Assembly (NCBI GenBank): GCA_033961575.1
Contig: CM066728.1
Location: 108,208,852-108,272,851 of the forward strand
Reading direction: 5' to 3'
DNA from: Aselliscus stoliczkanus
Taxonomy: Eukaryota > Chordata > Mammalia > Chiroptera > Hipposideridae
DNA length: 64,000 nt
Shown: piece after piece, positions 23,403 through 34,075 of the stretch
How the letters are laid out: each line of letters starts with the position of its first letter
How positions within the stretch are numbered: position 1 is the first letter of the stretch
Notes under the pieces: model-generated
Seen by the model: only the letters and a program-made list of their open reading frames with translations
Database searches by the model: none
What the model was told of the DNA's origin: nothing
Position numbers and translations under genes: made by a program

Positions 23403-24592
23403 ATTCTGCATTTAGGGGCAAGTCTTTTGTACCTCCTTAGATAAAACCCCCCTTAAGTAAAAACCCTTTTACTTAATTCCCATTGGATTAGCGGCATGGC
23501 ATTTAATACAGACCATAATTATTATTGGTTTTCTTTTTCATCTTACTTGATCTGTATGTCAGTTCTGACCAAAGGTTGTTAATAATTGCACTACCAAATT
23601 GCTCATTAAGAATTTTATCAAGTACTGTATTAGCATTAGCAGCATCAGAGGACAATGCATCCAAATGAGAAGGGCATTTCCTAATCACTTCAAAATTCAA
23701 ATTAAGACAAAAAAAACCCTTCCATTTCTTATGATTCACAGCCCTGCTGGCCGCTCTGGACTTGCCAGAAATGACATCCAGGATCACTGGGCAAACAGAA
23801 TGCCAAACACAAGTCCAAATGGCCAAAGGCCCCACCACAGGAAGACGTGACCATAGGAGAAAGGGCCCAGTGGCCAATGAGGACCAAAGGCATCCTTACT
23901 CTTTCCACATGAGTAATGCTGAGAAGGAAATGCTGAGACTGATGAGAAGATCGTTTTCTGAGCTAATTTAGGAACAAATTCCACCTGTTTCTCTACATGA
24001 AGTTCTAGAAAGCATCCAGAACTGGCTTTCCGACAAATTTTCAAAAAGAAATTGTTTCCTGGTACTTCCTGTGTTGACTTTTTCTTCCCCTTACTCATAG
24101 CACTCTCTCTGACAAGCCTACAGTCAAGGGTCTAGTCTTACTCCAGCTCTGGTCCTATTGATTAAAAAAATGCAACCCTAAAAGGATGGGGAATACTCAA
24201 GAACAGTAAAATGCATTAAAATTCCCATTACTGAGCCAGGCTTTGGAAATAATCCACACAACAGTGGCCTTCGGTAAATTGTAAGATGACAAAGCTGAAA
24301 CAGCAATGGATTCTGGGAGTCCAGACACCAGAGGTTTTAGGGAAGCAACACAGGTCCTCAGGGATCTGACGTCACACAGAGGAGGTGGCCACTGGGCACC
24401 AGGCGGGGGGTGACTCTCGTTAGAAGCACAAACGTCAATTCCATCCTTCAACCTCCACCTCTGAAACAACCAATGGGACAAAGCAGGAAATAGATCCCAC
24501 GTGATCTCACTCAGAATGGATTAGCGGGTTCAGCCTGAGGGTGCCTTCACCCCAAGATGGGAGACGTGCGTCATTCTTGGCAGCCACTTTCC

Positions 24593-24613
24593 GGGGGCGG
24601 GGGAGGGGGCGGG
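24593..24613 (+). other. G-quadruplex motif / GC-box-like cluster
   Basis: Four G-runs (5, 5, 5 and 3) are separated by single C or A bases. It satisfies the canonical quadruplex pattern and also contains GGGGGCGGG-like Sp1-type words. No promoter or exon was seen beside it, so function is unproven. Confidence 0.7.
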
Positions 24614-27289
24614 TAACAGCAATTCTGAATTCCTGCAAAATGTATCCCTGCCATTCAAGAAAAGGAAAAAAGAACCCCTGAGCCTGTGGAGCATTTAACT
24701 TTGAATTTGTAAGTCTACGTCTCCTAGACCTAGATGGGTAATATTTTAATTTTCCTCGAGCAGGAAAGCTCCCTAGTCCTCACTGTCTTAGGAGAATTGG
24801 ATTTGTTTAGCTTAGTGTTAAATTTCCAATTTGGGAAAGATTAGAGTCAATCTAAACTGTAATTCATAATTTATTTGATGTGTGTATTCAAGCACCCTGG
24901 GGGACGAGCAGGACCCTCTGAATGTCACACATGTCATGCCCACATACTGTCTCTCCCCTGATTCTTTTTCTCTCTCCCGCCACATCCAATGTAAGAAGTT
25001 GTTTATGTGAGAGGGAGAGAATCTGATATAAATATGTACGGATATATAAATCTGTCAGCATAAGATACGAATCATTCTATGATGATTGAAGTTGCAATGG
25101 TCATCGGCGGAACTGAGACACCAAAGCCCTTTAAAGGAACCGCCTGCAGAGACGTGACTCGAGCTGGGGGGCGGGGGGCTCTCCAGATGGTCGCCACATG
25201 GACACAGACTTTTTAATTTAGATTATGATGTGTGGTTTCGATTCTTATATATCAAACATATGTCTTTTTAATGTCAGGGTGTTTTTTTTTTTGAAGGGTG
25301 TGACTTCTCGTGGGCATAATTTTGCCACTGTCATTTTGAATGTCCCTGAGCTATGTCAAAGCCCTAATTGGGTAAAGTTTTCTCACTTAACTCAATTATC
25401 TGACATTTTATGAGGAGAACCAAAGTCAGAAGGTTGCCTGGGTTTTAACATTAATATTCAAGTCCCACGGCCTCCCAGTTTCATGATTTCCCTTTCTGCA
25501 TGCATTGATTTCCTGGGAAATGATCATTGCCGGTCATGTCCTTTTCCCTTTTTTAGAACATTAGTCTATCGAGATAAATTGTACTTTTTGGCAAACCACC
25601 TAATAATACTCACTCTGGAAATTTTACTCAAATAAGAATTCTTTCATTTCCCACAAAATTCAGCAGACTCTAAACTCTCGTGCTTTGTGTTTGTCATTTA
25701 TTTAAAGACACATGACGGAGGCTGTTCCCAACGCAGTACCACGTGCCAGGGACACACAGGCGGCCGCCGTCCCGGGTCTCTCACCGGCCTATAGTACCTG
25801 TGTTCCCTGCACAGACATTCTCCCTAACCCACCTTCTTCTCTCTCTGCTAGAAGCTCCCACCTGCGGTGAGAGCTCACTCATTGACGTAAAGAGAATGGT
25901 CTTCATTGCAACTGGTTGTCCTCTTTGTAAGGCAGTTATAATAGTTGCACAATATTGTGTCCCAATGTTTGACTCCGGCACACAGCAGAAAGGAGAATCT
26001 AGATGAGGAGGGGAACCTGGGCTTCCGCTCTGCCTGAAAAATACCTATTGTTATAATAGGAAGTGGCTGAGTCGAGAAGAGGGAATGGACTGATTTGGCT
26101 TTCAAAGTCTGCTGGAAGCAGGAGTGCATGCCACCCGGATGAAGAGGGGACAGTGTGACTGCAGGCAGTGACTCCACCTGAACCGCAAGGGTCTCTGCTG
26201 GCCTGTGCTGCTGTGGCGGGGTCTGCTGTTACAAACCCGCCTTCTGCTCCCACACAGCCTCTTGGTAATGAAATTCTGTGTCAGGTGGTCTTCCGACAGT
26301 CCCTGGGGGCTCAGGAAGCGCCCCCCAGGAGCCCAGTCGCTGTGTTCCCGGGGGTCCTCCCCTTGACAAGCCTTTCCCTTATTGTTCCACAGGAAACTAT
26401 TGCCGAGCCACTTCCCAAAGGATCCTGGGGTCCAGAGAGTGGGAAACCAGGAATACTGTGGGCTGCCTCTCAGTAGTTCAAAGTCTGTTAGTTGATTCAA
26501 TTTTCTGACTAAACTCATAACAAATAACTTGTTTTAACCATTTCCCAAATGCCCTTACCATTACGGGGGGTGATAATGCTGCTTAATGCCCCGAATAGGA
26601 TTTTATACAGGTGACATGGTTGCCGAGGCCACTTCAAAGGCAGCTGCCCCTCCCGGAAACACACTGCCCAACTCAGAGCCAGGCCCAGTGTCGCACCCCT
26701 GTCCATCTGTGTCAGGGCTCTTGGCTGATTTCTATAACTGAGTGTTAGAGCTGCTGGTGTTTGCTTTCCCTGTGCCTTAATTCCACTCTGACGTTTTAAA
26801 TTCTCCAGTAAAGGGTGAGCCTGGGAGACCCTAAGTCCCCACCCTCCAGCCCAGGCCGGCTCACTCTCTCTGCTCGTGACCTCACTGTGTGGCCCCAGAG
26901 GTGCCCTATCATTTCCAGGACCTGTAAGGAAAACACCCGTTTTGTGGTGGTTGTTCAGTTTCCTGATGGCTATTGCTGAGGGCATCTTGCGATCTCAGAG
27001 AGAACCACAAGGGCTGGTCCAGCCACACACCGGTTACCCGCAGGCTGAGAGCTGCACACACCGGTGTTTACTGTGGAAATCGCACCGAGGACTTTGTTCA
27101 CTACCGAGCATGCCTGGGGGGAAAGAGTGCCAGCATTAAGCCCCAGAAATAGACCGGTTCCACTAAATGAATTACCTTTCTTTCTTCTGGCCACGTTGTA
27201 TGCTAAAACTGACTCTGTTTCTCTCTCTGTTTAAGCTACTTATAAGTTCAGAATAATATTCCCAATCCACCTTTAGTAAATTGTTTGTA

Positions 27290-27337
27290 TATTAACTTTG
27301 CATCAGGGCTTATGTATTAACTTTGCATCAGGGCTTA
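27290..27337. repeat. Recent 25-bp tandem duplication
   Basis: A 23-base block, beginning TATTAACTTTGCATCAGGGC and ending TTA, occurs identically at 27290-27312 and 27315-27337 (period 25). Perfect identity suggests a young replication-slippage event. Confidence 0.95.
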
Positions 27338-27874
27338 ATCCTGCTTTTCCTTTTCCTATGTTGCATTTTTTATTTTTTAAAAAAACTGTTCCTTTAATCA
27401 ACACAAAGCTTCCTTAGGAATGATTTACTAATGTATTGACAAAGGAATGAGAGAGAGAGAAGCAGAGACTCTTGGAAAGCTACTGTGAGGGCTGTACCGG
27501 GACTTGTGGATAGTGACGCCTCGAGCAATTTCCTTCAGCCCTCCCCCTTCTCCACCCACACTCAACTAGGAAGGAAAATCCGGGTCTCTCCTGCGGAGGC
27601 TTAAATTTCACCCCACACTGGAAAGGCCACAAGCTAGGGGAAATTCCCTCAGTACCATTTTTTGGGGGTGGGGGCATAATGCCACATGGTGGAATATTCA
27701 AGAATTTTAAAACTGTCACATGGGGATTAGCTCTGTGTACTCTCATAGCATCTCTATGTAAAGAGTCTGAAAGTTGTCTCAAAATGAAATGAGTTTGCTG
27801 CAATCTTTTGGAAGCAAAGAACATTAGAAACTTGCTATGGACAATCAAACTTTGCTTTCAGAACAAACCAGCTG

Positions 27875-28290
27875 CCCATACATTGCTAACAAAACTATAA
27901 ATTGGCACAACTTCTATGGAAAGCAAGTTGGGAATACACATATCAGAATGAGAAGTGTATATAGCGCTTGCTACAGCAATCCAACATGTAAGAATATATG
28001 ACCAAAATTCTTGCACGCATGTAAAATAATGTACGGACAGCTTCTCACTGAGCATCGTTTGTGACAGTGAAACATGGGAACCCACCTAAATATTCTCATC
28101 AGGGACCGCTTAAGTGAACAGACTGCATCCATTAAATACAAAGAAAACTTTTAGAGTATACGCATTTCTACTGGGTGAGTTTTGAATCATGCAAATGTAC
28201 CACCCATACACAAAGGAAATGTGACGTCATGAGACACTGTCCTCCAAGAATCTGATTATGTAACCAAAGCCCCTCAAACATTTGACTTCA
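27875..28290 (+). mobile_element. L1M ORF2 end fragment, sense
   Basis: Follows the old L1M pattern: 'ataaattggcacaacttctatggaaagcaagttggg', then a 'tgcacgcatgtaaaataatgtacg' segment, then 'cagtgaaacatgggaacccacctaaatattc'. Decayed; the downstream limit is uncertain. Confidence 0.75.
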
Positions 28291-30235
28291 AAATATTTGA
28301 GATAGAATGGAAAATACTTTTTTTGAAACAAAATTTCTAGTTGAATTAAACAAAACATAGTGGTGACTATACTGAGGCTTCCTGGGTTACGATTCCAACA
28401 CTTCTTTCCTATTTCATTTTCCTCCTATCGCTATGAAGAATAACTTCAGCACTTTTCTTCTACCTCAGTGTCAATTAAAAATATGATATCTTTATCAACT
28501 ACTGACTTGAAGTAGCTTTAAGCCAGAGGACAATTGAACATATACGAGCGCTCAGAAGCTTAGAGGATGAAGTTATGCAAATAGTAAAATTTCCAGCATA
28601 AGGATTGAATGGAAAATTTACATCTGAGGCATAACTTTGATGATATTTTCAAAGTCTGCAATGCCACTGGGAAGAGTATAAATAGGAATACATATCTTAC
28701 ATTTCTAGGAGGAAATATTGAACATAAAAAATGAGATGATAAGTATTAAAAATTTTACCCTATATGTATCTTTAGGAAATAGCACTTAAATAATATCCAA
28801 CTGTAATTAAGCAGTTCTGAGAAAATAGGAGTAAAATGAAAGACAGGATTTTTGAACAACTGGTCTCCCATTTTCACACGTATGTTGTCACAATAATGAG
28901 GGTTGTTAAGGATGATTGGAATTGTCCACGCTCTAAACATAAATCAGGTATGAAGAAACCTAACACTGGTGTGTTTGGGTCTGGAGAGAACAGGGTGGCA
29001 GTCTGCAGGAGGGGTTGGTGTGATCAAGGAGAGAGAGAAAGCCAGGGTGAAGCCCCACTATTAAAACGAAGAAAGAGAAGTGTGCAGAGAAGATGGAGAG
29101 CCCTCAGAGAAAACAAAATGCAAGATCAGGAGAAGACAGAATCCTTGTCATCTGGATGCTCAGGGACAAAAGTGTTTGGGAAAGAAAATGAGGTCATTGG
29201 AGTCCAGCTCTGCAGTGGGCTCAGGAAAAAAACGTGATGCCACCTAGTGGCATCTGACAGTGGAGTCGTCCTAGTGTCCCAGGCGAGATCAGCTTCCTCG
29301 GGTAGTGGGGCAGATGCTCTACTGTGAAGACTGAAGAGGGAAGATTATAAAGAAAGTGAGGCAAGGCATGTAGGTGCCGGCACCTGAGGACTTTGGTCAG
29401 TGGGCAGAAGCAGGGAGAAGGCCAGGAACGCTCTTCTAAGACAGGAAACGTACAGGGACCTGCAGGCAGGCGGAAGCCGCGCAGACGGATGCAGAGCTGG
29501 GATCATTCAGGGGGTGAGGGCCCCAGGAGGAAGGAGGAGTGTGCGGCACGAGTGTAACGTGGATGATGGTCCACGGTCCACAGCAGAGCCACCGTCACCG
29601 GGCGGAAGCAGTGATGAGCGCAGGTGCCAGAGACCGTGGGACGAAGGGGCTGGCGCAGCTCTGGAAGCAGCTCGGGCCTTCTCGGAAAGTCCCATATTTC
29701 CTGAGCGAAGCTGATGAGGCAGTGTTCTGAATGGGGCTGGGGGTGGGTGTGATAGTGCACCAAGTGTGAAGTAGTGACGGGGTCTTAGGACGGTGGGGAA
29801 GGTGGAGGGTGCGATGTGGGGTACGCAGGAGGATGCCAGGCAGCCCTGAGGAAACTCCGTGGTTGGAGAGCGAGCCCTGCCCTGCGGGTGTGTGTGACAT
29901 TCCGTGGTGTGCTCACCATCTGCAGGTGGGCAGGGGCGGGACCTGGAAACCTGACTTCTCCAGAGATGGCCTTTTCTGTTGAGGGACAGTGAAAAGTATG
30001 GAGGGCAGAGAGTTTTATAGAGTGACCCCTGAGTGGGCATCAGTGAACCATGTAGTCCAAGTGAATAGAGAACGAAGTGAAGCCAGGAGGACACTGACCG
30101 GAGAAGGGACAGACACAAGGGGCCGGCCATCTCAGTGAGGTCTGAGATGACTGTGGTGGGAGGGACTGGGAAAGAGAGCTGGCCGGGCGGACGCTTCGAG
30201 AGCGAGGCATATACGTCCAAATCTACAACTGAACG
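28291..30235. other. Non-coding sequence, second half GC-rich
   Basis: 28.3-28.9 kb is AT-rich unique sequence. 28.9-30.2 kb is purine-skewed and GC-rich with scattered CpG, giving long frames on both strands (for example 29507-30220 on the minus strand) without domains. It could be an old repeat that I do not recognise. A CTCF-like palindrome is listed separately. Confidence 0.45.
29236..29254 (-). promoter_or_regulatory. CTCF-core-like palindrome
   Basis: The plus strand is GATGCCACCTAGTGGCATC, with perfect 8-base arms and a 3-base centre. The minus strand reads CCACTAGGTGGCA, which fits every position of the CTCF core CCASYAGRKGGCR. Occupancy is unknown. Confidence 0.4.
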
Positions 30236-30515
30236 CGATCCTGGACCAGGTCCTGGAATGGAAAAAGGACATTAGGGGAAACAGTGAAATCTGAATAAAG
30301 TCTGTTTTTTAATGAACAATCATGCACCGATGTTAATTGTTCTAGTGTTGGCAAGTGTGCCATGGTTATACATGCTGTTTACAGTGGGAAAATCGGGTGG
30401 AAGGTGTGCTGGAGCTGTCTGTACAATCTCGACAAGGTTTCTGTAAACATGAAATTAGTCCAGAAAAAAAAGCTTATGTAAAAACCTTCAAATTGCAGAT
30501 TAAAAATTAACTGCA
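30236..30515 (+). mobile_element. L1M 3'-UTR tail, sense
   Basis: 'gatcctggaccaggtcctggaatggaaaaaggacattaggggaaa', then 'aaatctgaataaagtctg' and the terminal 'atgaaattagtccagaaaaaaaagc', match the L1M 3' UTR ending. The full-length SINE is inserted directly at its A-rich tail. Confidence 0.8.
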
Positions 30516-30952
30516 GGGCCGGCCGAGTGGCGCATTGGTTAAGCGCTGGTTTTGGGATGGCAGCGGCCCCGGTTCGGATCCCACATGAGGGCCAGTGACA
30601 CTGCCCTCTACAACTAACAACAGCTCCACCTGGAGCTGGGCTGCGAGCCCCGGCGATGGAGTGGGCTGCAGCCCCTGCTGCAGTGGGCTGCCATAGGCTA
30701 CAGTGAGTGGCCGGCAGCCAGCGTGAGTGGCTGGCAGCCAAGAGTGAGCTGCCAAGAGCCGCGGTGAGCGACATCCAGAGGCCAGCGACCGATCTGCCTC
30801 ATCCGGGAAGAGTGCAATGACGATACCAACAGTGGGGCAACATCCTCCGCAACTAAACTGAAGAACAAAAAGACAGCAACTTGTCTGTTCCCCTTCCCCA
30901 ATTCCCCAACGCTGCTCCCCTCCGCCTATTCCCCAATAAAATCTTAAAAAAA
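30516..30952 (+). mobile_element. Full-length composite tRNA-derived SINE (about 437 bp)
   Basis: The head GGGCCGGCCGAGTGGCGCAT carries an A-box-like TGGCGCATTGG (30528-30538) and a B-box-like GGTTCGGATCC (30571-30581). The body from about 30620 to 30780 is built of imperfect repeats of a gtgagtggctggcagcca-like unit. The 3' end has CCCCAATAAAATC with an AATAAA at 30935-30940, then poly(A). A perfect 14-base target duplication, AAAAATTAACTGCA, lies at 30502-30515 and 30953-30966. The duplication and intact structure indicate a fairly young insertion. The head is shared with the copies at 2547, 38600 and 47514. The apparent minus-strand frame 30507-31049 is just this SINE. Confidence 0.93.
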
Positions 30953-31239
30953 AAAAATTAACTGCAAACACAGACAGACACATGTATCCCAACGTGGTAG
31001 CATGATTTCCCCATCTGAGTCCCTCACAAACGTTAGCGTCTGACCACACTCCCGAGACAGTGCCCAGTGCTGACCGGCTTTGTTCTCACCACTGGCTTCT
31101 GCAAAGATCACTAGCGCCCTTCTGAACCTTTAGAGTCACACCCGGCTGTGGTGGCAGTGGGCCCGTAGGAGTCCTCCAGGGTCCCTGGCTTATTTAATGT
31201 ACGTCCACGCTCACGGGGAGTCAGGGCTGGTCCTGTGAG

Positions 31240-31735
31240 ATCACCTAAGCTCTATGAGTTGTGTCTGGGTCAGAACAGGCATCGACGCCTTCAGATGACA
31301 TGCTCTCTGAAATCATGTGCTCTGGGGACACCAGACAGTGCTTGGGAAGATCACTCAAGCTGTCCCATGAGAGGCCTGTGGGGAGAGCAGGGGTTCCCTG
31401 GCCAAAGACAGCAACTATTTCACGGCAACGTCAGAATGATGTCAGCACAGTGATATAAGGACCATCTCAAAACAGACAAAAGACAATCAACTTCATAGAG
31501 ACAGTCCATTGACAAGAAAGACCAGGAAGAGGACTCTCCAGCCCCAGTCAAAACTTCAGATAACATCAGCCCTGGTGGCACCTGACCAGAGCTGAATAAA
31601 CACTTAAGTCACAATCGCTCTACCATGTCTTCCTGAATTCTTGACCAATAGGAATTGTCTGAGCGATGACTGTTCTTTCAAGATGGGAATTTGAGGTGGT
31701 CTGTTACACGAAAGTAGGTGACTAATACAGAGTGT
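31240..31735 (+). mobile_element. MaLR/ERVL-type LTR remnant
   Basis: The right end 'cttcctgaattcttgaccaataggaattgtctgagcga', ending 'gtgactaatacag', fits the degraded terminus of MLT1-like LTRs (attcctgaccc...aactgtgagata...gactaatac). The left limit is uncertain. Confidence 0.55.
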
Positions 31736-32645
31736 GGTACAAACAAACAAAGGGCTCAGATAAACATGTTAAAACACAGGAGATCAGTGGTGAGGCCCAG
31801 CCTGGCAGAGGCCAGAAGTGCTTAGGGACCAGTATCAGTGAAATCCAAAATGACTCTGAAGAGACTTAGCTGAGCCGAAGGCCTTTCCAAGGGTTGTCGG
31901 CAAGTGTTTAGCATAATTTGGGGAAAACAGAGGAAAGGGGGGTCCCATTCATAAAGTGGCAGAAGTCTAGCAAAACTATTTCTTACATAAGCTGGAAAAT
32001 AAGCAAACAAAAAGTACATAATTAACTTGATCTATCTAAGGAAAATTCCAGGCACTGCATTGAAGGTGCTGCCTGGCTTCATTAGGGACAAAGAGCAAAA
32101 CGTAAGAGAGGACAGAAAGGTGATGGAAAAAAGACCCTGCTAAATGTAAACGAACCAGGTCTTGCTGGGTTCAGATATACAACTGTTTCTCATCATTAGG
32201 CTTCCAGATGGTAAAAGATCTTAAAATTAAGTCTTCCAGGCAAAGATCAAATCTAGGACACTGTTAGTAAAACACAGTTGACTGGTGAAATCAAGGGTAT
32301 GAAAGTGAAAGCTTTTGTAAGGAAATAAGTAAGATGGAGCCTTGAACAGACGAAAGCCCTCGGAGGATGTAAAGTGCAAGCATCGCACGTATGGTCAGTG
32401 AAAATATACGGCTTTGAAGAACTATAGGGGCCTTGTCCTCCAGGGGTATTACGGGAAGCAAAAGGGGAGGCAGAGCTCATCTTGGTGAGATTTGTGTGTG
32501 TGTGTCCAGCCAATGGAGTGACTCCCTAAAAACCCATAAGAGACCCACAGATTTTTCATACAATTGTACTAGATGAAACATCCCTGGGTCGGACTAAAAG
32601 AAACAGAGTCAGCAAAAAAGGCAAAGAGTTCTTGGGTCCCTCAAC
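31736..32645. other. Non-coding sequence, unassigned
   Basis: No exon or named repeat recognised. The segment may include degraded LTR-retrotransposon material. Confidence 0.45.
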
Positions 32646-32729
32646 TACTGGGTTGTCAGAAAAGTCATGATGCATTTTTGCAATGAAAAACATAGAAAAA
32701 ATGTGTCATGACTTTTCTGACAACCTAAT
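32646..32729. mobile_element. Mariner-like MITE (type B), second copy
   Basis: The left arm starts CTGGGTTGTCAGAAAAGTCA after TA, and the right arm reverse-complemented reads TTAGGTTGTCAGAAAAGTCA. The arms pair over about 30 bases, more exactly than in the copy at 15549-15630. The expected right-hand TA has probably mutated. Confidence 0.85.
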
Positions 32730-33779
32730 CTTATGAGCAGGAAGCAAGCTGAGAAAACTACTGAAGAGCAAACACCAGCCATTTCTTATCCAAAAGGAGG
32801 GAGGACTCAGAGGTCAGAACCAAAAGCCCAGAGATGGGAGTCAAGACCTCAGGCAGCAGTGCTGAGCCTCAAGGAACCAAGGGGATTTTCTATGGAGATT
32901 TTGCTGCGGAGAAATTACTCATGGGAGCCCATGGTTCCCTCTTTGTGAAGAGGGGGGTGGCCGTTATTCTACACCTGTCCCAGCACTGCGTGCTGATTAT
33001 ATGGAAGGATACCTTGACTCTCCTTCAGAGTGAGAGGAACGAAACCCAAAGAACTGTCTGTCCTTACAGAGCCATCATGTTCACAGCTGGCCCTCATCTG
33101 AATAAGATCCTGAGCTTCAAGCTGATGCTGTGATCGGATATGGATGGGGTGAGGGCTCACCTTACTTAAATGGTAACAGGTTAGCTTGCCACAGTTTCAT
33201 GGACACTGTTGGAAGACATGAGATTCCCTGGAAAAAAAAACAGAACTTTATTACTCAAGGCCCAGAAAGAACCATGACCACGGCATAACGGTGTCAGTCA
33301 CCCTGCCCCCAGGGTGGCAGTGCAGTTAGGCCCAGCTGGAGGCCTGCACAGAGTGGACTGAACTAGAGGAGAGGAACACTGAACTTAGGGCACCCTTTTC
33401 TTTTGGTTAAAGAAGAAAGCTTGCCTGTCCTTGGTCCAGAGAAAGGCGTTATCTTTATCTGGCTGCATAATAAGCAAGCCTCTACTTTGCTTCAGAGGGA
33501 GATGCTGTATTTTAAGGCTATAAACCAACCTATGACACAAACACCCTTGAGAAGAGAGTCTAAAACAAATGGCAAGCAGTGTGTCTGCTCACAAGATGTA
33601 CAGAAATGTCAGAGACCTATGATGCACTGTCTCCCCACAGAGCAGAAGTGTACCAGGCAAGTGAGACAGGCATGAAACACTGAGGTAGAAGACGGACTAT
33701 AGGGGCAAGTTTCCAGCGTATCTCCCAATGAGCGTTGCCTCCCAATATTTCTGCTGTTGTGCAGGTCCTTGCCCTTTCA
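32730..33779. other. Non-coding sequence, possibly LTR-retrotransposon-derived
   Basis: Sections around 33060-33170 ('cttcaagctgatgctgtgatcgg') and 33210-33300 ('tttattactcaaggcccagaaagaacc') resemble old LTR-element material, but I could not name a family. No retroviral coding domain is visible. Confidence 0.4.
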
Positions 33780-34075
33780 TTCAGGCCAAGTTACAAAAGG
33801 CACTGCAGCTTCTGCTTTGGTCTTTTGAGTTGTTCACTTGAGGATGAGCACCATGCCATGAGGACACTCAGGAAGCCCACTCAGGGGAGCTGGGTCCCCT
33901 GGCCAATAGCCAGCACCCACTGGTGGAAGCGAACCACCTTGAAACTGGACCCTCCACCCTGTGTAAGCCTTCAGATCATTGCAGCCCCAAGTGCCATCTG
34001 ACTGCAAGGTCGTTGGAGACTTTGAACCTGAACTGTCTCGTGGATAACTATAATAACACAGCAATAGTCGAGGAT
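33780..34075 (+). mobile_element. MLT1 LTR (MaLR), 3' part
   Basis: Clear series of MLT1 landmarks: 'catgaggacactcaggaagccca', 'ggccaatagccagcaccca', 'aagccttcagatcattgcagccccaag' and 'atctgactgcaa', with a shortened end 'ataataacacagcaatag'. Solo and decayed. Confidence 0.82.

Larger units (their letters stand above)
17566..27289. other. Mostly unique non-coding sequence, locally GC-rich
   Basis: Nearly 10 kb with no confidently named transposon and no convincing gene. GC is higher at about 18.7-22.9 kb, where long random frames accumulate (for example 21183-21686 and 19221-19793). None carries a recognisable domain. Sub-features listed separately are a polypyrimidine tract, a C-rich tandem run and a G-rich quadruplex motif. 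The 24.6-25.4 kb part is AT-rich and may include conserved non-coding sequence. Confidence 0.5.

Noticed and set aside
29507..30220. 237-codon minus-strand frame
   Set aside because: GC- and purine-skewed DNA with overlapping frames on both strands. The peptide has no recognisable domain and the frame lacks promoter or splice context.
30516..30600. tRNA gene at the head of the SINE
   Set aside because: A/B-box-like motifs are present but there is no complete cloverleaf, and the sequence continues into a SINE body with a target duplication. Three other copies show the same head.
30507..31049. 180-codon minus-strand frame
   Set aside because: It lies almost wholly on the antisense of the full-length SINE and its poly(A) tail.
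31736..33779. Endogenous retrovirus with internal coding genes between the LTR-like pieces
   Set aside because: No gag, protease, polymerase or envelope motif and no primer-binding site was seen. The flanking LTR remnants do not appear to be a matched pair.
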